Positions 15,340-25,744 are shown, counted from the first letter of the stretch. The stretch: DNA of 47,379 nucleotides from Burkholderia seminalis DSM 23518 (GCF_902832885.1 NZ_CADFDK010000024.1:1-47379); one strand, 5' to 3'. Translations and numbers: made by a program. Notes: generated by a model not told the origin, from the sequence alone.

Positions 15340-16131
15340 CGGCGTGCATCGGCGGCGCGTGCGTTCTGCGCGCCGCCGTTCGTGCGTTGACTCGTTGATT
15401 CCATTACCGGCTCAATTTTGAGCCGGTCAAAATCATCGCTGATGCTTCGTAGCAGCGCGCAATTTTGCGCTCACGAACTCCGAGTCGATGTAAGCCGTTG
15501 ATTCCATAACGCCCTCAAAATTGAGGCGGCCGAAATCGATCATCGACCCAAGTCCCGTTGATTTCATTGCCAACGCAAAAATGCGTCGGCGAAGTCGGTC
15601 GGCGCGCGCGCAGAAGCGACCGGCATCTGACCGTCGCATTACGGGGAGCTTGGCACGCTGCGCGTGTCCGTGCGCGACGCCGGACGTCCGGCGATGAAGC
15701 CGGCCCGCGCCGGGCGCATTACGCTACGCGATGGCCAATTCTCCGCATGCGCTGACCGTAGCGGGCCGGCTGCAGCATGTCGGCGCGAACGCTGTTGAAC
15801 AGGTCCGACATGCACGCCGCAGGCTCATCGGCGAGCATGTAATCGAGCATCCGAATTACCTTGAACGTCCGGAATCGCGAACGTACAGGCGGCGACCGAA
15901 CCCACCGCGAAGCGAACGGATTGCGGGCGTTTGAGGCCGTCGACGTGCGCGCTGGTAGGGCGAACCTTGACTAACGCGCGCGAGCGGCGCAGCGGCACCA
16001 CCGCAACCGTCCGCGAGGCATCCGCCGTACCCGGTAGGGGGTGCAAATCCCTAGGCCGCGCGGTCCGGTGATCGTGGCGCAACGCGAATTTTTGCAACGT
16101 CAGCACCAAAACCATTTTTCGGGAGCGAATC
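15340..16131. other. Long non-coding stretch between coiled-coil gene and terS
   Basis: About 790 bases with no gene I can support on either strand. The first part holds the hairpin array (15394-15590). From about 15640 to 16130 there are only short frames without ribosome binding sites. A small hairpin TAGGG/CCCTA lies at 16035-16053. As terminase genes usually follow the packaging site in cos-type phages, a cos-like or other packaging signal may lie here, but none is recognisable by eye. Confidence 0.45.
15394..15590. repeat. Array of four hairpins with related flanks and differing stems
   Basis: Hairpins: 15407-15426 CCGGCTCAATTTTGAGCCGG; 15457-15470 GCGCAATTTTGCGC; 15510-15529 CGCC-CTCAA-AA-TTGAG-GCGG; 15573-15586 ACGCA-AAAA-TGCGT. 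Units one, three and four begin with GTTGATT(C/T)CAT at 15394, 15497 and 15557; units one and three end in AAATC and CATCG. Centres lie 47, 56 and 60 bases apart. Stems differ while pairing is kept, which suggests a structural role in DNA or RNA. Confidence 0.65.
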
Positions 16132-16596
16132 ATGCCGCAGAAATCGAACGCCGCGAAGGCGCTTTCCGGCACGTTGCGTGCCGACCGGCTCAAGGGCATC
16201 GCGGCCGACCAATTGACCGTCGCGCCGCCACCGCCCGCTGGCATGTCATCGCGTGCGGCTGCGGAATGGAACCGCGTCGCGCCGCTCGTCGTGAGCTTGG
16301 GTCTATTGAGCGCGTCCGACCTGCGCGCGCTCGAACTGCTGGCCGAAACACTTGCGACCGAGGCGCAATTACGCGAAACGCTGGACCGTGAAGGGTTGAC
16401 GATTGCGACCGGAACCGGCGGAAGCAAGGCGCATCCGGCGCTGCGCGCATTGAGCGACGCACGCGCGCAAGCGGCCCGGCTGCTCGATGCGTTCGGCCTG
16501 AGTCCGCGCGGTCGGCAAGCTATCGACGCGCCGCCACCGGTGCCGGCCGACAATCCCTATGCGGCGTTCGTTAAGCCGACGCGCGGGCCGGGGTAA
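16132..16596 (+). CDS. Phage terminase small subunit, P27 family
   Basis: A 154-residue TerS protein. Family features are the leader with LSGTLRADR, the helix WNRVAPLVVSLGLLSASDLR, then LATEAQLRETLDREGL, and the C-terminal HPALRALSDARAQAARLLDAFGLSPRGR near 105-133. Small terminases select the DNA to be packaged and hand it to the large subunit. No large terminase, portal or capsid gene accompanies it here, so it would have to redirect a helper phage's machinery, or it is a remnant. GGGAG precedes the ATG. It converges on the integrase gene with 9 bases between stops. Confidence 0.9.
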   Translation: MPQKSNAAKALSGTLRADRLKGIAADQLTVAPPPPAGMSSRAAAEWNRVAPLVVSLGLLSASDLRALELLAETLATEAQLRETLDREGLTIATGTGGSKAHPALRALSDARAQAARLLDAFGLSPRGRQAIDAPPPVPADNPYAAFVKPTRGPG

Positions 16597-16605
16597 ATCG
16601 CGCGG

Positions 16606-17847
16606 CTACCGTGTCGCCGCGCTGAACGGGATGACTTCTGCACCCGCCTTGAGTTGGTCGAGGTAGTCTGCCCATTTCTGCATCATTTCGCGACGCTGGG
16701 ACAGGTGCGCGGTGCGGTTGTACGCGCGCCCGAGCGGGTCTTTCACTGCGTGTGCGAGTTGGGCCTCGATGATCGCCGCCGGCACGCTCAGGACTTCATC
16801 AAGGATTGTGCGAGCCATTGCCCGGAAGCCGTGACCGGTCATTGTGTCGCCGTCGTACCCGAGTCGGCGCAACGCGCCGTTGATGGTGTTGTTGGACATC
16901 GGCCGATCCTTTGTGCGTACGCTCGGAAAGAGCAGCCGGCCGTTGCCGGTAAGCGCGTGCAGCTCTCGCAGGATATTTACGGCTTGACTCGATAGCGGGA
17001 CGATATGCGCACCACCGGCCGCCTTGCCTTGTTTCGTGCGTTTCATTCGTTCACCCGGTATTTCCCAGATGCCGCTGTCTAGGTCGACCTCGGCCCACTC
17101 GGCGGCGCGCAACTCGCCGGGGCGCTGGAATAGCAGAGGCGCGACCCGCAAGGCGCACCACACGGGAAGCGTGCCTTGATAGCCGTCAATCGCGCGCAGA
17201 AGCCCGGCGACCTGCTTCGGATCGGTAATGGCCGCCATGTGCGCAGATTGCACGGGCGGAAGTGCGCCCCGTAAATCGGCCGTCACATCGCGCTGGGCGC
17301 GTCCGGTTGCTACGGCATAGCGGCATACTTGGCTGACGTTCGCGTGCAGGCGGTGGGCTGTTTCGAGCGCGCCGCGCTTCTCGACCCGGCGCAGCACATC
17401 GAGCACATCCGGCGGCACGAGGTCGGCAACGGGCTTGCCGCCGATCCACGGGAAGGCATCTACCTCTAGGCGGCGTAGGATGCGGCCCGCGTGGCCATCC
17501 GACCAAGTGGGCGCGTACTTGGCGTGCCACTCACGCGCCACGGCCTCGAAGGAATTTTCTGCATTGAGCCGCTGTGTGCGCTTCTCGGCTTTCTTTGCCG
17601 CTCCCGGATCAATCCCCGCCGCCAGCTTGTCTTTGGCTTCGTCGCGTCGCTTGCGAGCCTCGACGAGCGACACGGCGGGGTAGGTGCCGAGCGCTAAGCT
17701 TTTCTCTTTGCCGGCGAATCGGTACTTGAGCACCCAGCGCTTGCCGCCGGTCGGTTTGATGAGCAGGAACAGTCCGCCGCCATCGAATAGCTTCTGCTGC
17801 TTGTCAGTGGGCTTGGCATTACGGATCGCTACGTCGGTCAGGGCCAT
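16606..17847 (-). CDS. Tyrosine integrase of the ssrA island
   Basis: A 413-residue P4-type site-specific recombinase. The N-terminal DUF4102-like domain begins MALTDVAIRNAKPTDKQQ, with GTYPAVSLVEARKRRDEAK typical near 60. The core-binding domain is about 100-190. Catalytic residues are visible: Arg in QRPGELRAAEW, HxxR in GHGFRAMART, His in AQLAHAV and the nucleophile Tyr in GRAYNRT. The start at 17847 gives the standard N terminus; the open frame continues upstream through ssrA, but that is not coding. It lies directly downstream of ssrA in the same direction, the usual arrangement for ssrA-targeted islands. Confidence 0.94.
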   Translation of the reverse strand: MALTDVAIRNAKPTDKQQKLFDGGGLFLLIKPTGGKRWVLKYRFAGKEKSLALGTYPAVSLVEARKRRDEAKDKLAAGIDPGAAKKAEKRTQRLNAENSFEAVAREWHAKYAPTWSDGHAGRILRRLEVDAFPWIGGKPVADLVPPDVLDVLRRVEKRGALETAHRLHANVSQVCRYAVATGRAQRDVTADLRGALPPVQSAHMAAITDPKQVAGLLRAIDGYQGTLPVWCALRVAPLLFQRPGELRAAEWAEVDLDSGIWEIPGERMKRTKQGKAAGGAHIVPLSSQAVNILRELHALTGNGRLLFPSVRTKDRPMSNNTINGALRRLGYDGDTMTGHGFRAMARTILDEVLSVPAAIIEAQLAHAVKDPLGRAYNRTAHLSQRREMMQKWADYLDQLKAGAEVIPFSAATR

Positions 17848-17862
17848 ATCCGCTCCGGTGCT

Positions 17863-17945
17863 GGGGGTTCCGGGTTGGGGGTTCCGCAAAGAACCCCCGA
17901 AAGAACCCCCGTCGATGTATGGCTGTAGCTGGGGGTTCTTTGCGG
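17863..17945. repeat. Integrase arm-site-like octamers, right end
   Basis: Five copies of the octamer: GGGGGTTC at 17863, 17877 and 17931, and its complement GAACCCCC at 17891 and 17903. CCGCAAAGAACCCCC (17884-17898) and 17931-17945 form a perfect 15-base inverted repeat. With the two copies at the other end there are seven, concentrated where integrase, excisionase and the int promoter should act. Confidence 0.6.
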
Positions 17946-17951
17946 TAGTTT

Positions 17952-17971
17952 GCAACAAAAAACCCCGCAGA
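17952..17971. repeat. 20-bp direct repeat, right copy
   Basis: Identical to 9730-9749. Here it forms the T-tract arm of the terminator now serving ssrA, which the island appears to have brought in to replace the displaced original. Confidence 0.8.
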
Positions 17972-17991
17972 GCAAAGCCCGGCGGGGTTTT
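17957..17991 (-). terminator. Terminator of ssrA (island-supplied)
   Basis: AAAACCCCGC at 17959-17968 pairs with GCGGGGTTTT at 17982-17991; on the minus strand the stem runs into TTTTTT. A further perfect hairpin, GCCAAACGTT-GGA-AACGTTTGGC at 17995-18017, lies between it and the ssrA 3' end. Confidence 0.85.
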
Positions 17992-18024
17992 CTTGCCAAA
18001 CGTTGGAAACGTTTGGCGGGTATT

Positions 18025-18394
18025 TGGTGGAGGCGGCGGGAATCGAACCCGCGTCCAGAAGCGCTCCACGACTAGTTCTACATGTTTAGTCCAGTCTTTT
18101 GATTTAACCGCAGCGACGCGGACGAACACGCTGCACTACGGCGATTCGCTAGATTTTCGACCCTGGCGTCGCGACGCCGACAGGGCTTAACTGACGTAAA
18201 TGACCTCTGGCGGTATTGCTACCGGTCTTGCGACACTAGCCCGTCAGTGAACTAGGCAGAGGACGGCGGCCCTTAGGCTGCCAGTGCGAACGTATCGTCG
18301 TTTGCAGTTACGATTTTCCCATTGATTAACGAGGTGACGGGTCCTCGACATGCCCTAGCCGCTTCACAACCCCTGTCGAAACCAGGTCGCCCCC
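18025..18394 (-). ncRNA. ssrA: tmRNA (ssrA)
   Basis: A one-piece tmRNA of about 370 bases that rescues stalled ribosomes and tags incomplete proteins. The 5' end GGGGGCGACCTGGTTTCGAC pairs with the 3' acceptor strand CGCCTCC followed by ACCA; the T arm GGGTTCGATTCCCG is visible next to it. The tag frame at 18305-18273 encodes ANDDTFALAA and stop, with the resume codon GCA. The encoded 3' end is intact although it serves as the island attachment site. The -10 box lies at 18411-18416, implying a short 5' leader removed by RNase P. Confidence 0.97.
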
Positions 18395-18410
18395 GCGGAT
18401 AAGATCAATC

Positions 18411-18416
18411 ATTATA
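18411..18416 (-). promoter_or_regulatory. -10 box of the ssrA promoter
   Basis: Read on the minus strand this is a perfect TATAAT. It overlaps the gph stop codon (TAA at 18414-18412). No good -35 hexamer is seen 16-18 bases upstream. The tmRNA 5' end lies 17 bases downstream, allowing about a 9-base leader. Confidence 0.7.
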
Positions 18417-19125
18417 GCCCAACATCGCGCAGCAGTTCGCGCAGTTCCTGCGTCGTATCGACGAGATGCTGCGCCTGCCAGTCGGTCGGTGCGACGCCGT
18501 CGCCGCAATAGCCGTACGCGGCCGCGACCGTCGCCATGCCGGCCGCGCTGCCGGCCTGAATGTCGCGCAGGTCGTCGCCGACGTAGACGATGCGCGCGGG
18601 CGCGAGCGTCAACTGGTCGGCCGCGTGCAGCAGCGGGGCCGGGTGCGGCTTCGGGTGCGGCGTTGTGTCGCCCCCGACGATGCAAGCGGCGCGCGGTGCG
18701 AGACCGAGCAGGTCGACGAGTGGCGCCGTGAGCCGCATCGCCTTGTTCGTGACGATCCCCCAGCGCACGCCGCGCGCATCGAGTTCGTCGAGCACGTCGC
18801 CGATGCCGGGGAACAGCACCGTCTGCACGCAGAGATCCGTCGCGTAGTTGGCCAGGAACTCGTCGCGCATCGCTTCGTAGCCGGGCGTGCGCGGATCGAT
18901 GCCGAACGCGCCGCCGAGCAGGCCGCGCGCGCCGGCCGAGGCCAGCGGCCGCAACACGTCGAGCGACGTTTCGGGCAGGCCGCGCTCGCGTTGCATCTTG
19001 TTGACGGCCGCCGCGAGATCGGGCGCCGTGTCGGCGAGCGTGCCGTCGAGGTCGAACAGCACGGCATCGCAGTGCAGCAGGCGCGGTTCGTCGGCTGCCC
19101 GCGCGGTCGAAAGGGGAGTCGTCAT
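18412..19125 (-). CDS. gph: Phosphoglycolate phosphatase, HAD family
   Basis: A 237-residue HAD hydrolase that dephosphorylates 2-phosphoglycolate formed during DNA repair and oxidative metabolism. Motif I is VLFDLDGTLADTAPDL near 23-38, motif II includes IVTNKAM near 125, and motif III/IV is YVGDDLRDIQAGSAAGM near 187. The start at 19125 puts the nucleophile Asp at the usual place after a short variable N terminus, and a GGGGAG site precedes it. It follows ubiG by 13 bases; the same pair is adjacent in many betaproteobacteria. Its stop codon lies inside the ssrA -10 box. Confidence 0.92.
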   Translation of the reverse strand: MTTPLSTARAADEPRLLHCDAVLFDLDGTLADTAPDLAAAVNKMQRERGLPETSLDVLRPLASAGARGLLGGAFGIDPRTPGYEAMRDEFLANYATDLCVQTVLFPGIGDVLDELDARGVRWGIVTNKAMRLTAPLVDLLGLAPRAACIVGGDTTPHPKPHPAPLLHAADQLTLAPARIVYVGDDLRDIQAGSAAGMATVAAAYGYCGDGVAPTDWQAQHLVDTTQELRELLRDVGL

Positions 19126-19138
19126 GCCGGTCGGAAGG

Positions 19139-19837
19139 TCACGCGCCGCGGCGGCACGCGATGAGGTAGTTGATGTCGGTGTCGTTCGACAGCGCGAAGC
19201 GCTTGCCGATCGGGTGATACGTGATGCCCTTGATCTCCACGATGTGCAGATCGGTCGCGCGCACGAAGCCCGCCAGTTCCGACGGACGGATGAAACGCGC
19301 GTAGTCGTGCGTGCCCTTCGGCAGCATCTGCGCGATGTACTCCGCACCGATCACCGCGAACAGGTAGGACTTCAGGTTGCGGTTCAGCGTCGAGAAGAAC
19401 ACCCAGCCGCCCGGCTTCACGAGCGTCGCGCATGCGGCGACGATATCGCCGGGCGACGGCACGTGCTCGAGCATTTCCATGCACGTGACGACGTCGTAGG
19501 TGCCCGGTTCGCGCGCGGCGATCGCTTCGGCGGCGATCGCCTCGTAGTCGACCATGATGCCGCTTTCGAGGCTGTGGAGGTCGGCGACGCCAAGCGCTTC
19601 GGTCGACAGGTCGATGCCCTTCACCTGGGCGCCGAGTCCGGCCATCGATTCGGACAGGATGCCGCCGCCGCAGCCGATGTCGAGCGCGCGTTTGCCGGCC
19701 AGGTGCGCGTGCGCATCGATCCAGCCGAGCCGGACCGGGTTCAGGTCGTGCAGCGGCTTGAATTCGGCATTCGGATCCCACCACCGGTGGGCGAGGTCGC
19801 TGAATTTCTGGAGTTCGTGCGGATCGGCGTTGGTCAT
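19139..19837 (-). CDS. ubiG: Ubiquinone biosynthesis O-methyltransferase UbiG
   Basis: A 232-residue SAM-dependent methyltransferase that carries out both O-methylations of ubiquinone synthesis. The start [20 protein letters not shown] is typical, the SAM-binding motif I is [14 protein letters not shown] near 51-64, and post-I acidic residues (VKGIDLS) follow. The stretch [15 protein letters not shown] near 117 and the C-terminal [17 protein letters not shown] are as in E. coli UbiG. It is the first gene of ubiG-gph on the minus strand, behind the terminator of the OmpA-like gene. Confidence 0.95.
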   Translation of the reverse strand: MTNADPHELQKFSDLAHRWWDPNAEFKPLHDLNPVRLGWIDAHAHLAGKRALDIGCGGGILSESMAGLGAQVKGIDLSTEALGVADLHSLESGIMVDYEAIAAEAIAAREPGTYDVVTCMEMLEHVPSPGDIVAACATLVKPGGWVFFSTLNRNLKSYLFAVIGAEYIAQMLPKGTHDYARFIRPSELAGFVRATDLHIVEIKGITYHPIGKRFALSNDTDINYLIACRRGA

Positions 19838-19946
19838 GTCGGCAAACGGGCTACAGGAGGAGGGCGGTGCTGCGGTTCGTCAGACCCGAGTATATAAGAA
19901 GCAGGCGAGCGGCGAAGCGACGAGCGCCCGGACGGGCATCAATGAA

Positions 19947-19970
19947 AAAGCCCCGCCGGAGCGGGGCTTT
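19947..19970 (-). terminator. Terminator of the OmpA-family gene
   Basis: AAAGCCCCGC at 19947-19956 pairs with GCGGGGCTTT at 19961-19970 around CGGA; on the minus strand the stem ends in TTTTTC. It is 22 bases after the stop at 19992. Confidence 0.85.
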
Positions 19971-19991
19971 GAAGCAGTCGAAAACCGCGGC

Positions 19992-20660
19992 TTAGTTTGC
20001 CGGAACGGTCGTCTTCTGCACTTGCTGCGTACCAACCACTTCGACTTCCACGCGGCGGTCCGGTGCGAGGCAGGCGATGAGCTGCTTGCGGTTCTTCTGG
20101 TTGCAGCCAGTCGTAACCGGGTTGCGCTTGCCCTTGCCTTCCGTGTAGATCTTGTTGGCCGGCACACCCTTGCTGACCAGGTACGACTTCACGGCTTGCG
20201 CACGGCGCAGCGACAGACGGTCGTTGTACTTGTCCGAACCGATGCGGTCCGTGTAGCCCGTTGCAACGACGACTTCCGTGTTCATGCCTTCGATCTTCGA
20301 AGCCAGTTCGTCCAGCTTTTGCTTGCCCAGCGGCTTGAGCGTTGCCTTGTCGAAGTCGAACAGTGCGTCGGCTTGATACGTGATCTTCTGGCTCGTGATG
20401 GCCGGAGCGACCGGAGCGACCGGCGGCTGCGGTGCCTGGGCGACCAGTGCGCCATCGCACTTCGCGTTGGCGGTGGCCGGCGTCCAGAACGCATCGCGCC
20501 AGCAGAGCTCGTTCGTGCCGTTCATCCACACCCATTCGCCCGTGCCGTTCACCCAGTTGTCATTGACGGCTTGACGCGACGCCGGCACCGACTGTGCCGA
20601 AGCGGATGCAGCCATAACTGCGGTAGCTGCAATGAACGCGAGCTTTGAAAGTTTATTCAT
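19992..20660 (-). CDS. OmpA-family outer-membrane / peptidoglycan-binding protein
   Basis: A 222-residue exported protein with signal peptide MNKLSKLAFIAATAVMAASA (cleavage after SAQ region). The N-terminal mature part has an unusual Trp-rich segment (NWVNGTGEWVWMNGTNELCW). Residues ~95-215 are the OmpA C-terminal peptidoglycan-binding domain, with LFDFDKATLKPLGKQKLDEL, then GYTDRIGSDKYNDRLSLRRA. There is no beta-barrel of OmpA size, so it tethers the outer membrane to peptidoglycan rather than forming a pore. It is highly expressed in relatives, in line with a strong terminator and GAGGAG ribosome binding site. Confidence 0.9.
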   Translation of the reverse strand: MNKLSKLAFIAATAVMAASASAQSVPASRQAVNDNWVNGTGEWVWMNGTNELCWRDAFWTPATANAKCDGALVAQAPQPPVAPVAPAITSQKITYQADALFDFDKATLKPLGKQKLDELASKIEGMNTEVVVATGYTDRIGSDKYNDRLSLRRAQAVKSYLVSKGVPANKIYTEGKGKRNPVTTGCNQKNRKQLIACLAPDRRVEVEVVGTQQVQKTTVPAN

Positions 20661-21186
20661 ATTTCTCCTCTCGAAATTGAGATTACCGCAGGTTTACTGC
20701 GAGCCTGTTGACGGTGACAAGTCATACATTGCTCGAAGTATAACATTGGTGCGGCACAAAAAACGCGGCACCGCTCTGTGTAGACTTCGAGCAGCGTCTA
20801 ACTTTCAGTGCGTTGGCATTTTGCCATATCGTTCCCTTCCTACGAAAAAAAATCCTCCCCACCCTAAGATCGCTTCAACTTTGTGGTGCATGCGCAACAC
20901 CGCCCTGCCGCAACTTTTAGAGATTGTCAAGAGTGTGTCGGCGAAATTGCGCGAATGTGTGCTGTTGTTTACACGTGTGCGCGAAACACGCGTGACGGGA
21001 TGGCCTGCGACGTCGCGTCGCGTGCGATGTCGGTCGAATCGCCGCTGCCGCGATTTTTGCTATTTATATATAGAGGGGTCGCGAATTGGCGGCTGATGGG
21101 CGCATGTTAGAATCTCGCGTTGCGTTGCGCATGCAGCGCCCACGCGAAAGGCGTTCGCCGTCTTCGCTCCGAAACGATACGGATAC
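20661..21186. other. Divergent control region ompA-like / gyrA
   Basis: About 525 bases without a gene, rich in A and T for this genome. Minus strand: TATACT at 20737-20742 is a -10 candidate for the OmpA-like gene. Plus strand: TTGGCG (21086-21091), a 16-base spacer and TAGAAT (21108-21113) form a fair gyrA promoter; an A/T run around 21059-21075 may be a second. Repeated GTGTG and CACGCGTG motifs at 20930-21000 are unexplained. Confidence 0.55.
21086..21113 (+). promoter_or_regulatory. Candidate gyrA promoter
   Basis: TTGGCG, 16-base spacer, TAGAAT; the start codon lies 74 bases downstream. Both hexamers match the sigma-70 consensus at four or five of six positions. Confidence 0.5.
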
Positions 21187-23790
<2,604 letters not shown>

Positions 23791-23873
23791 AGAACGGATG
23801 AGACTCTGACCGCCGCGGGCGCGAAGCGCCGCGGCCGGCGAGCAACCATTCATATTTCCAAAAGGGAGTGATG

Positions 23874-24473
23874 ATGCAAAAGCAATTCAAGCAACTGGTC
23901 CTGCTGGCCGCACTGGTGCCGACGTTCGCGATGGCGCAAGCGCTGTCGAATTCCGCACCGGCGCCCGCCGCGGCAGCTGCGCCGATCGACGCTGACAAGA
24001 AGGCGGCGATCAAGGATCTGCTCGACGCGATCGACGCGCCGAAGCTCGTGTCGGCAATCGGCAACAGCGCCGAAATGCAGGCCAAGCAACTCGTGCCGGC
24101 GATCCTGTCGGACGCGCTGTCGGAAAACAAGACGCTGAACGACAAGCAGAAGCAGGCTGCCGTTCCGACGCTGCAGAAGAACGCCGTGCCGAAGCTGGTC
24201 GACGGCGCGGGCAAGGTGTTCGGTACGCAGCAGTTCCAGAGCGACGCGATGTCGGCTCAGTACGACGCGTACGCGAAGTACTACAGCACGTCGGAGATCA
24301 AGGATCTGACGACGTTCTACAAGAGCCCGACGGGCCGCAAGTTCATCCAGGTGCAGGATCAGGTCGGTCGCGACGTGGTCAACGGCCTGATGCAGAAGTA
24401 CATGCCGCAAGCGATCCAGGCAACGCGTACGCAGGCTGACAAGGAAGTCGCAGCAGTCAAGCCGGGCAAGTAA
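23874..24473 (+). CDS. DUF2059 secreted protein
   Basis: A 199-residue exported protein of unknown function. Signal peptide MQKQFKQLVLLAALVPTFAM is followed by AQA, then an Ala/Pro-rich linker and a helical DUF2059 domain, with family features YAKYYSTSEIKDLTTFYKSP and GRKFIQVQ near 140-165. Three start codons stand in line (GTG 23868, ATG 23871, ATG 23874); GGGAG at 23864-23868 is best spaced for 23874. It lies between gyrA and serC as in other Burkholderia. Confidence 0.85.
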   Translation: MQKQFKQLVLLAALVPTFAMAQALSNSAPAPAAAAAPIDADKKAAIKDLLDAIDAPKLVSAIGNSAEMQAKQLVPAILSDALSENKTLNDKQKQAAVPTLQKNAVPKLVDGAGKVFGTQQFQSDAMSAQYDAYAKYYSTSEIKDLTTFYKSPTGRKFIQVQDQVGRDVVNGLMQKYMPQAIQATRTQADKEVAAVKPGK

Positions 24474-24509
24474 AGCCGTCCGGGCACGCCCCCGGCCGTT
24501 CGGCCGGGT

Positions 24510-24539
24510 TTGGCGGGAGCCTGACGACAGTGCGATAAT
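24510..24539 (+). promoter_or_regulatory. Candidate serC promoter
   Basis: TTGGCG at 24510-24515, 18-base spacer, GATAAT at 24534-24539. The start codon of serC is 90 bases further on. The -10 box overlaps the left arm of the palindrome at 24538-24569. Confidence 0.5.
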
Positions 24540-24569
24540 GGCCGTTTGCGCGCGAGCGCAAACGGCCAT
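24538..24569. promoter_or_regulatory. 32-bp perfect palindrome at the serC promoter (terminator or operator)
   Basis: ATGGCCGTTTGCGC (24538-24551), loop GCGA, then its exact complement (24556-24569), followed by TTCTTTTC. Read from upstream it would end transcripts of the DUF2059 gene. Because it also covers the expected serC start of transcription, it could instead be an operator. Confidence 0.6.
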
Positions 24570-24628
24570 TTCTTTTCTGGCGCGGTCTGCCGGCGGCGAG
24601 CCGGTCGCGTCCCTCCGAGGTTTTCACG

Positions 24629-25711
24629 ATGCGCGTCTTTAATTTCTCCGCCGGCCCTGCGGCGATGCCCGAGGAAGTGCTGCGGCAAGCGGCCGACGAA
24701 ATGCTCGACTGGCACGGCAGCGGCATGAGCGTGATGGAGATGAGCCATCGCGGCAAGGAGTTCATGTCGATCCACGAGGCCGCGCTGACCGACCTGCGCG
24801 ACCTGCTCGGCGTGCCGGCCAGCCACCGGATCCTGTTCCTGCAGGGGGGCGGCATCGCGGAAAACGCGATCGTGCCGATGAACCTGCTCGGCTCGCGCAA
24901 GACGGCCGACTTCGTCGTGACGGGGTCGTGGTCGCAGAAGTCGTTCAATGAGGCGAAGAAGTTCTGCACGCCGCATCTCGCCGCAACCGGCAAGACGGAA
25001 GACGGCTTCACGCGTGCGCCCGCACGCGCCGAATGGCAGCTGTCGGACGATCCGGCCTACGTGCATCTGTGCACCAACGAGACGATCGACGGCGTCGAGA
25101 CGTTCGAGATTCCCGATCTCGGCGACGTGCCGCTGGTCGCGGACGTCTCGTCGCACATCCTGTCGCGCCCGATGGACGTCGCGAAATACGGCGTGCTGTT
25201 CGGCGGCGCGCAGAAGAACATCGGGATGGCCGGCGTGACGGTCGTGATCGTGCGCGAGGATCTGCTCGATCGCGCGCTGTCGATCTGCCCGTCCGCGTTC
25301 GAGTGGAAGACCGTCGCCGCGAACAACTCGCTGTACAACACGCCGCCCACCTACGCGATCTACATCGCGGGCCTCGTGTTCCAGTGGCTGAAGCGGCAGG
25401 GCGGCCTCGAGGCGATCGAGGCCCGCAACATCGAAAAGGCGAAGCTGCTCTACGACACGATCGATGCGAGCAGCTTCTATCTGAACAAGGTCGAGCCGGC
25501 AGCGCGTTCGCGGATGAACGTGCCGTTTTTCCTGGCCGACGAAACGCGCAATGAAGACTTCCTCGCCGGCGCAAAGGCGCGCGGGCTGCTGCAGCTGAAG
25601 GGCCACAAGTCCGTCGGCGGCATGCGGGCGTCGATCTACAACGCGGTGCCGCTCGAGGGCGTGAAAGCGCTCGTCGAGTACATGAAGGACTTCGAGCAGC
25701 GCGGCGCCTGA
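24629..25711 (+). CDS. serC: Phosphoserine aminotransferase
   Basis: A 360-residue PLP enzyme converting 3-phosphohydroxypyruvate and glutamate to phosphoserine, and acting in pyridoxal phosphate synthesis. The start [18 protein letters not shown] is the family signature. The PLP-binding lysine lies in [12 protein letters not shown] near 194-205, and [17 protein letters not shown] is the conserved C-terminal motif. GAGG precedes the ATG. It heads the block serC-pheA-tyrA-aroA-cmk-rpsA, a long-conserved supra-operon of amino-acid synthesis and translation genes. Confidence 0.97.
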   Translation: MRVFNFSAGPAAMPEEVLRQAADEMLDWHGSGMSVMEMSHRGKEFMSIHEAALTDLRDLLGVPASHRILFLQGGGIAENAIVPMNLLGSRKTADFVVTGSWSQKSFNEAKKFCTPHLAATGKTEDGFTRAPARAEWQLSDDPAYVHLCTNETIDGVETFEIPDLGDVPLVADVSSHILSRPMDVAKYGVLFGGAQKNIGMAGVTVVIVREDLLDRALSICPSAFEWKTVAANNSLYNTPPTYAIYIAGLVFQWLKRQGGLEAIEARNIEKAKLLYDTIDASSFYLNKVEPAARSRMNVPFFLADETRNEDFLAGAKARGLLQLKGHKSVGGMRASIYNAVPLEGVKALVEYMKDFEQRGA

Positions 25712-25744
25712 CGGCGGCGCTGCTCAAACAGCACGGCAAAACGC

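Noticed and set aside
15433-15639. Minus-strand 68-residue open frame over the hairpin array
   Set aside because: No ribosome binding site; the repeated VMEST-like peptides follow from the nucleotide repeats. Kept as a structure finding instead.
15731-15934. Plus-strand 67-residue open frame before terS
   Set aside because: No ribosome binding site, no recognisable fold, and other frames in the stretch are equally open.
16035-16053. tRNA T-arm-like motif (TAGGG, GTGCAAAT-type loop, CCCTA)
   Set aside because: No acceptor, D or anticodon stems around it; not a tRNA gene.
17848-18129. N-terminal extension of the integrase reaching into ssrA
   Set aside because: The extra residues are a translation of the tmRNA 3' end and its terminator; the family N terminus begins at 17847.
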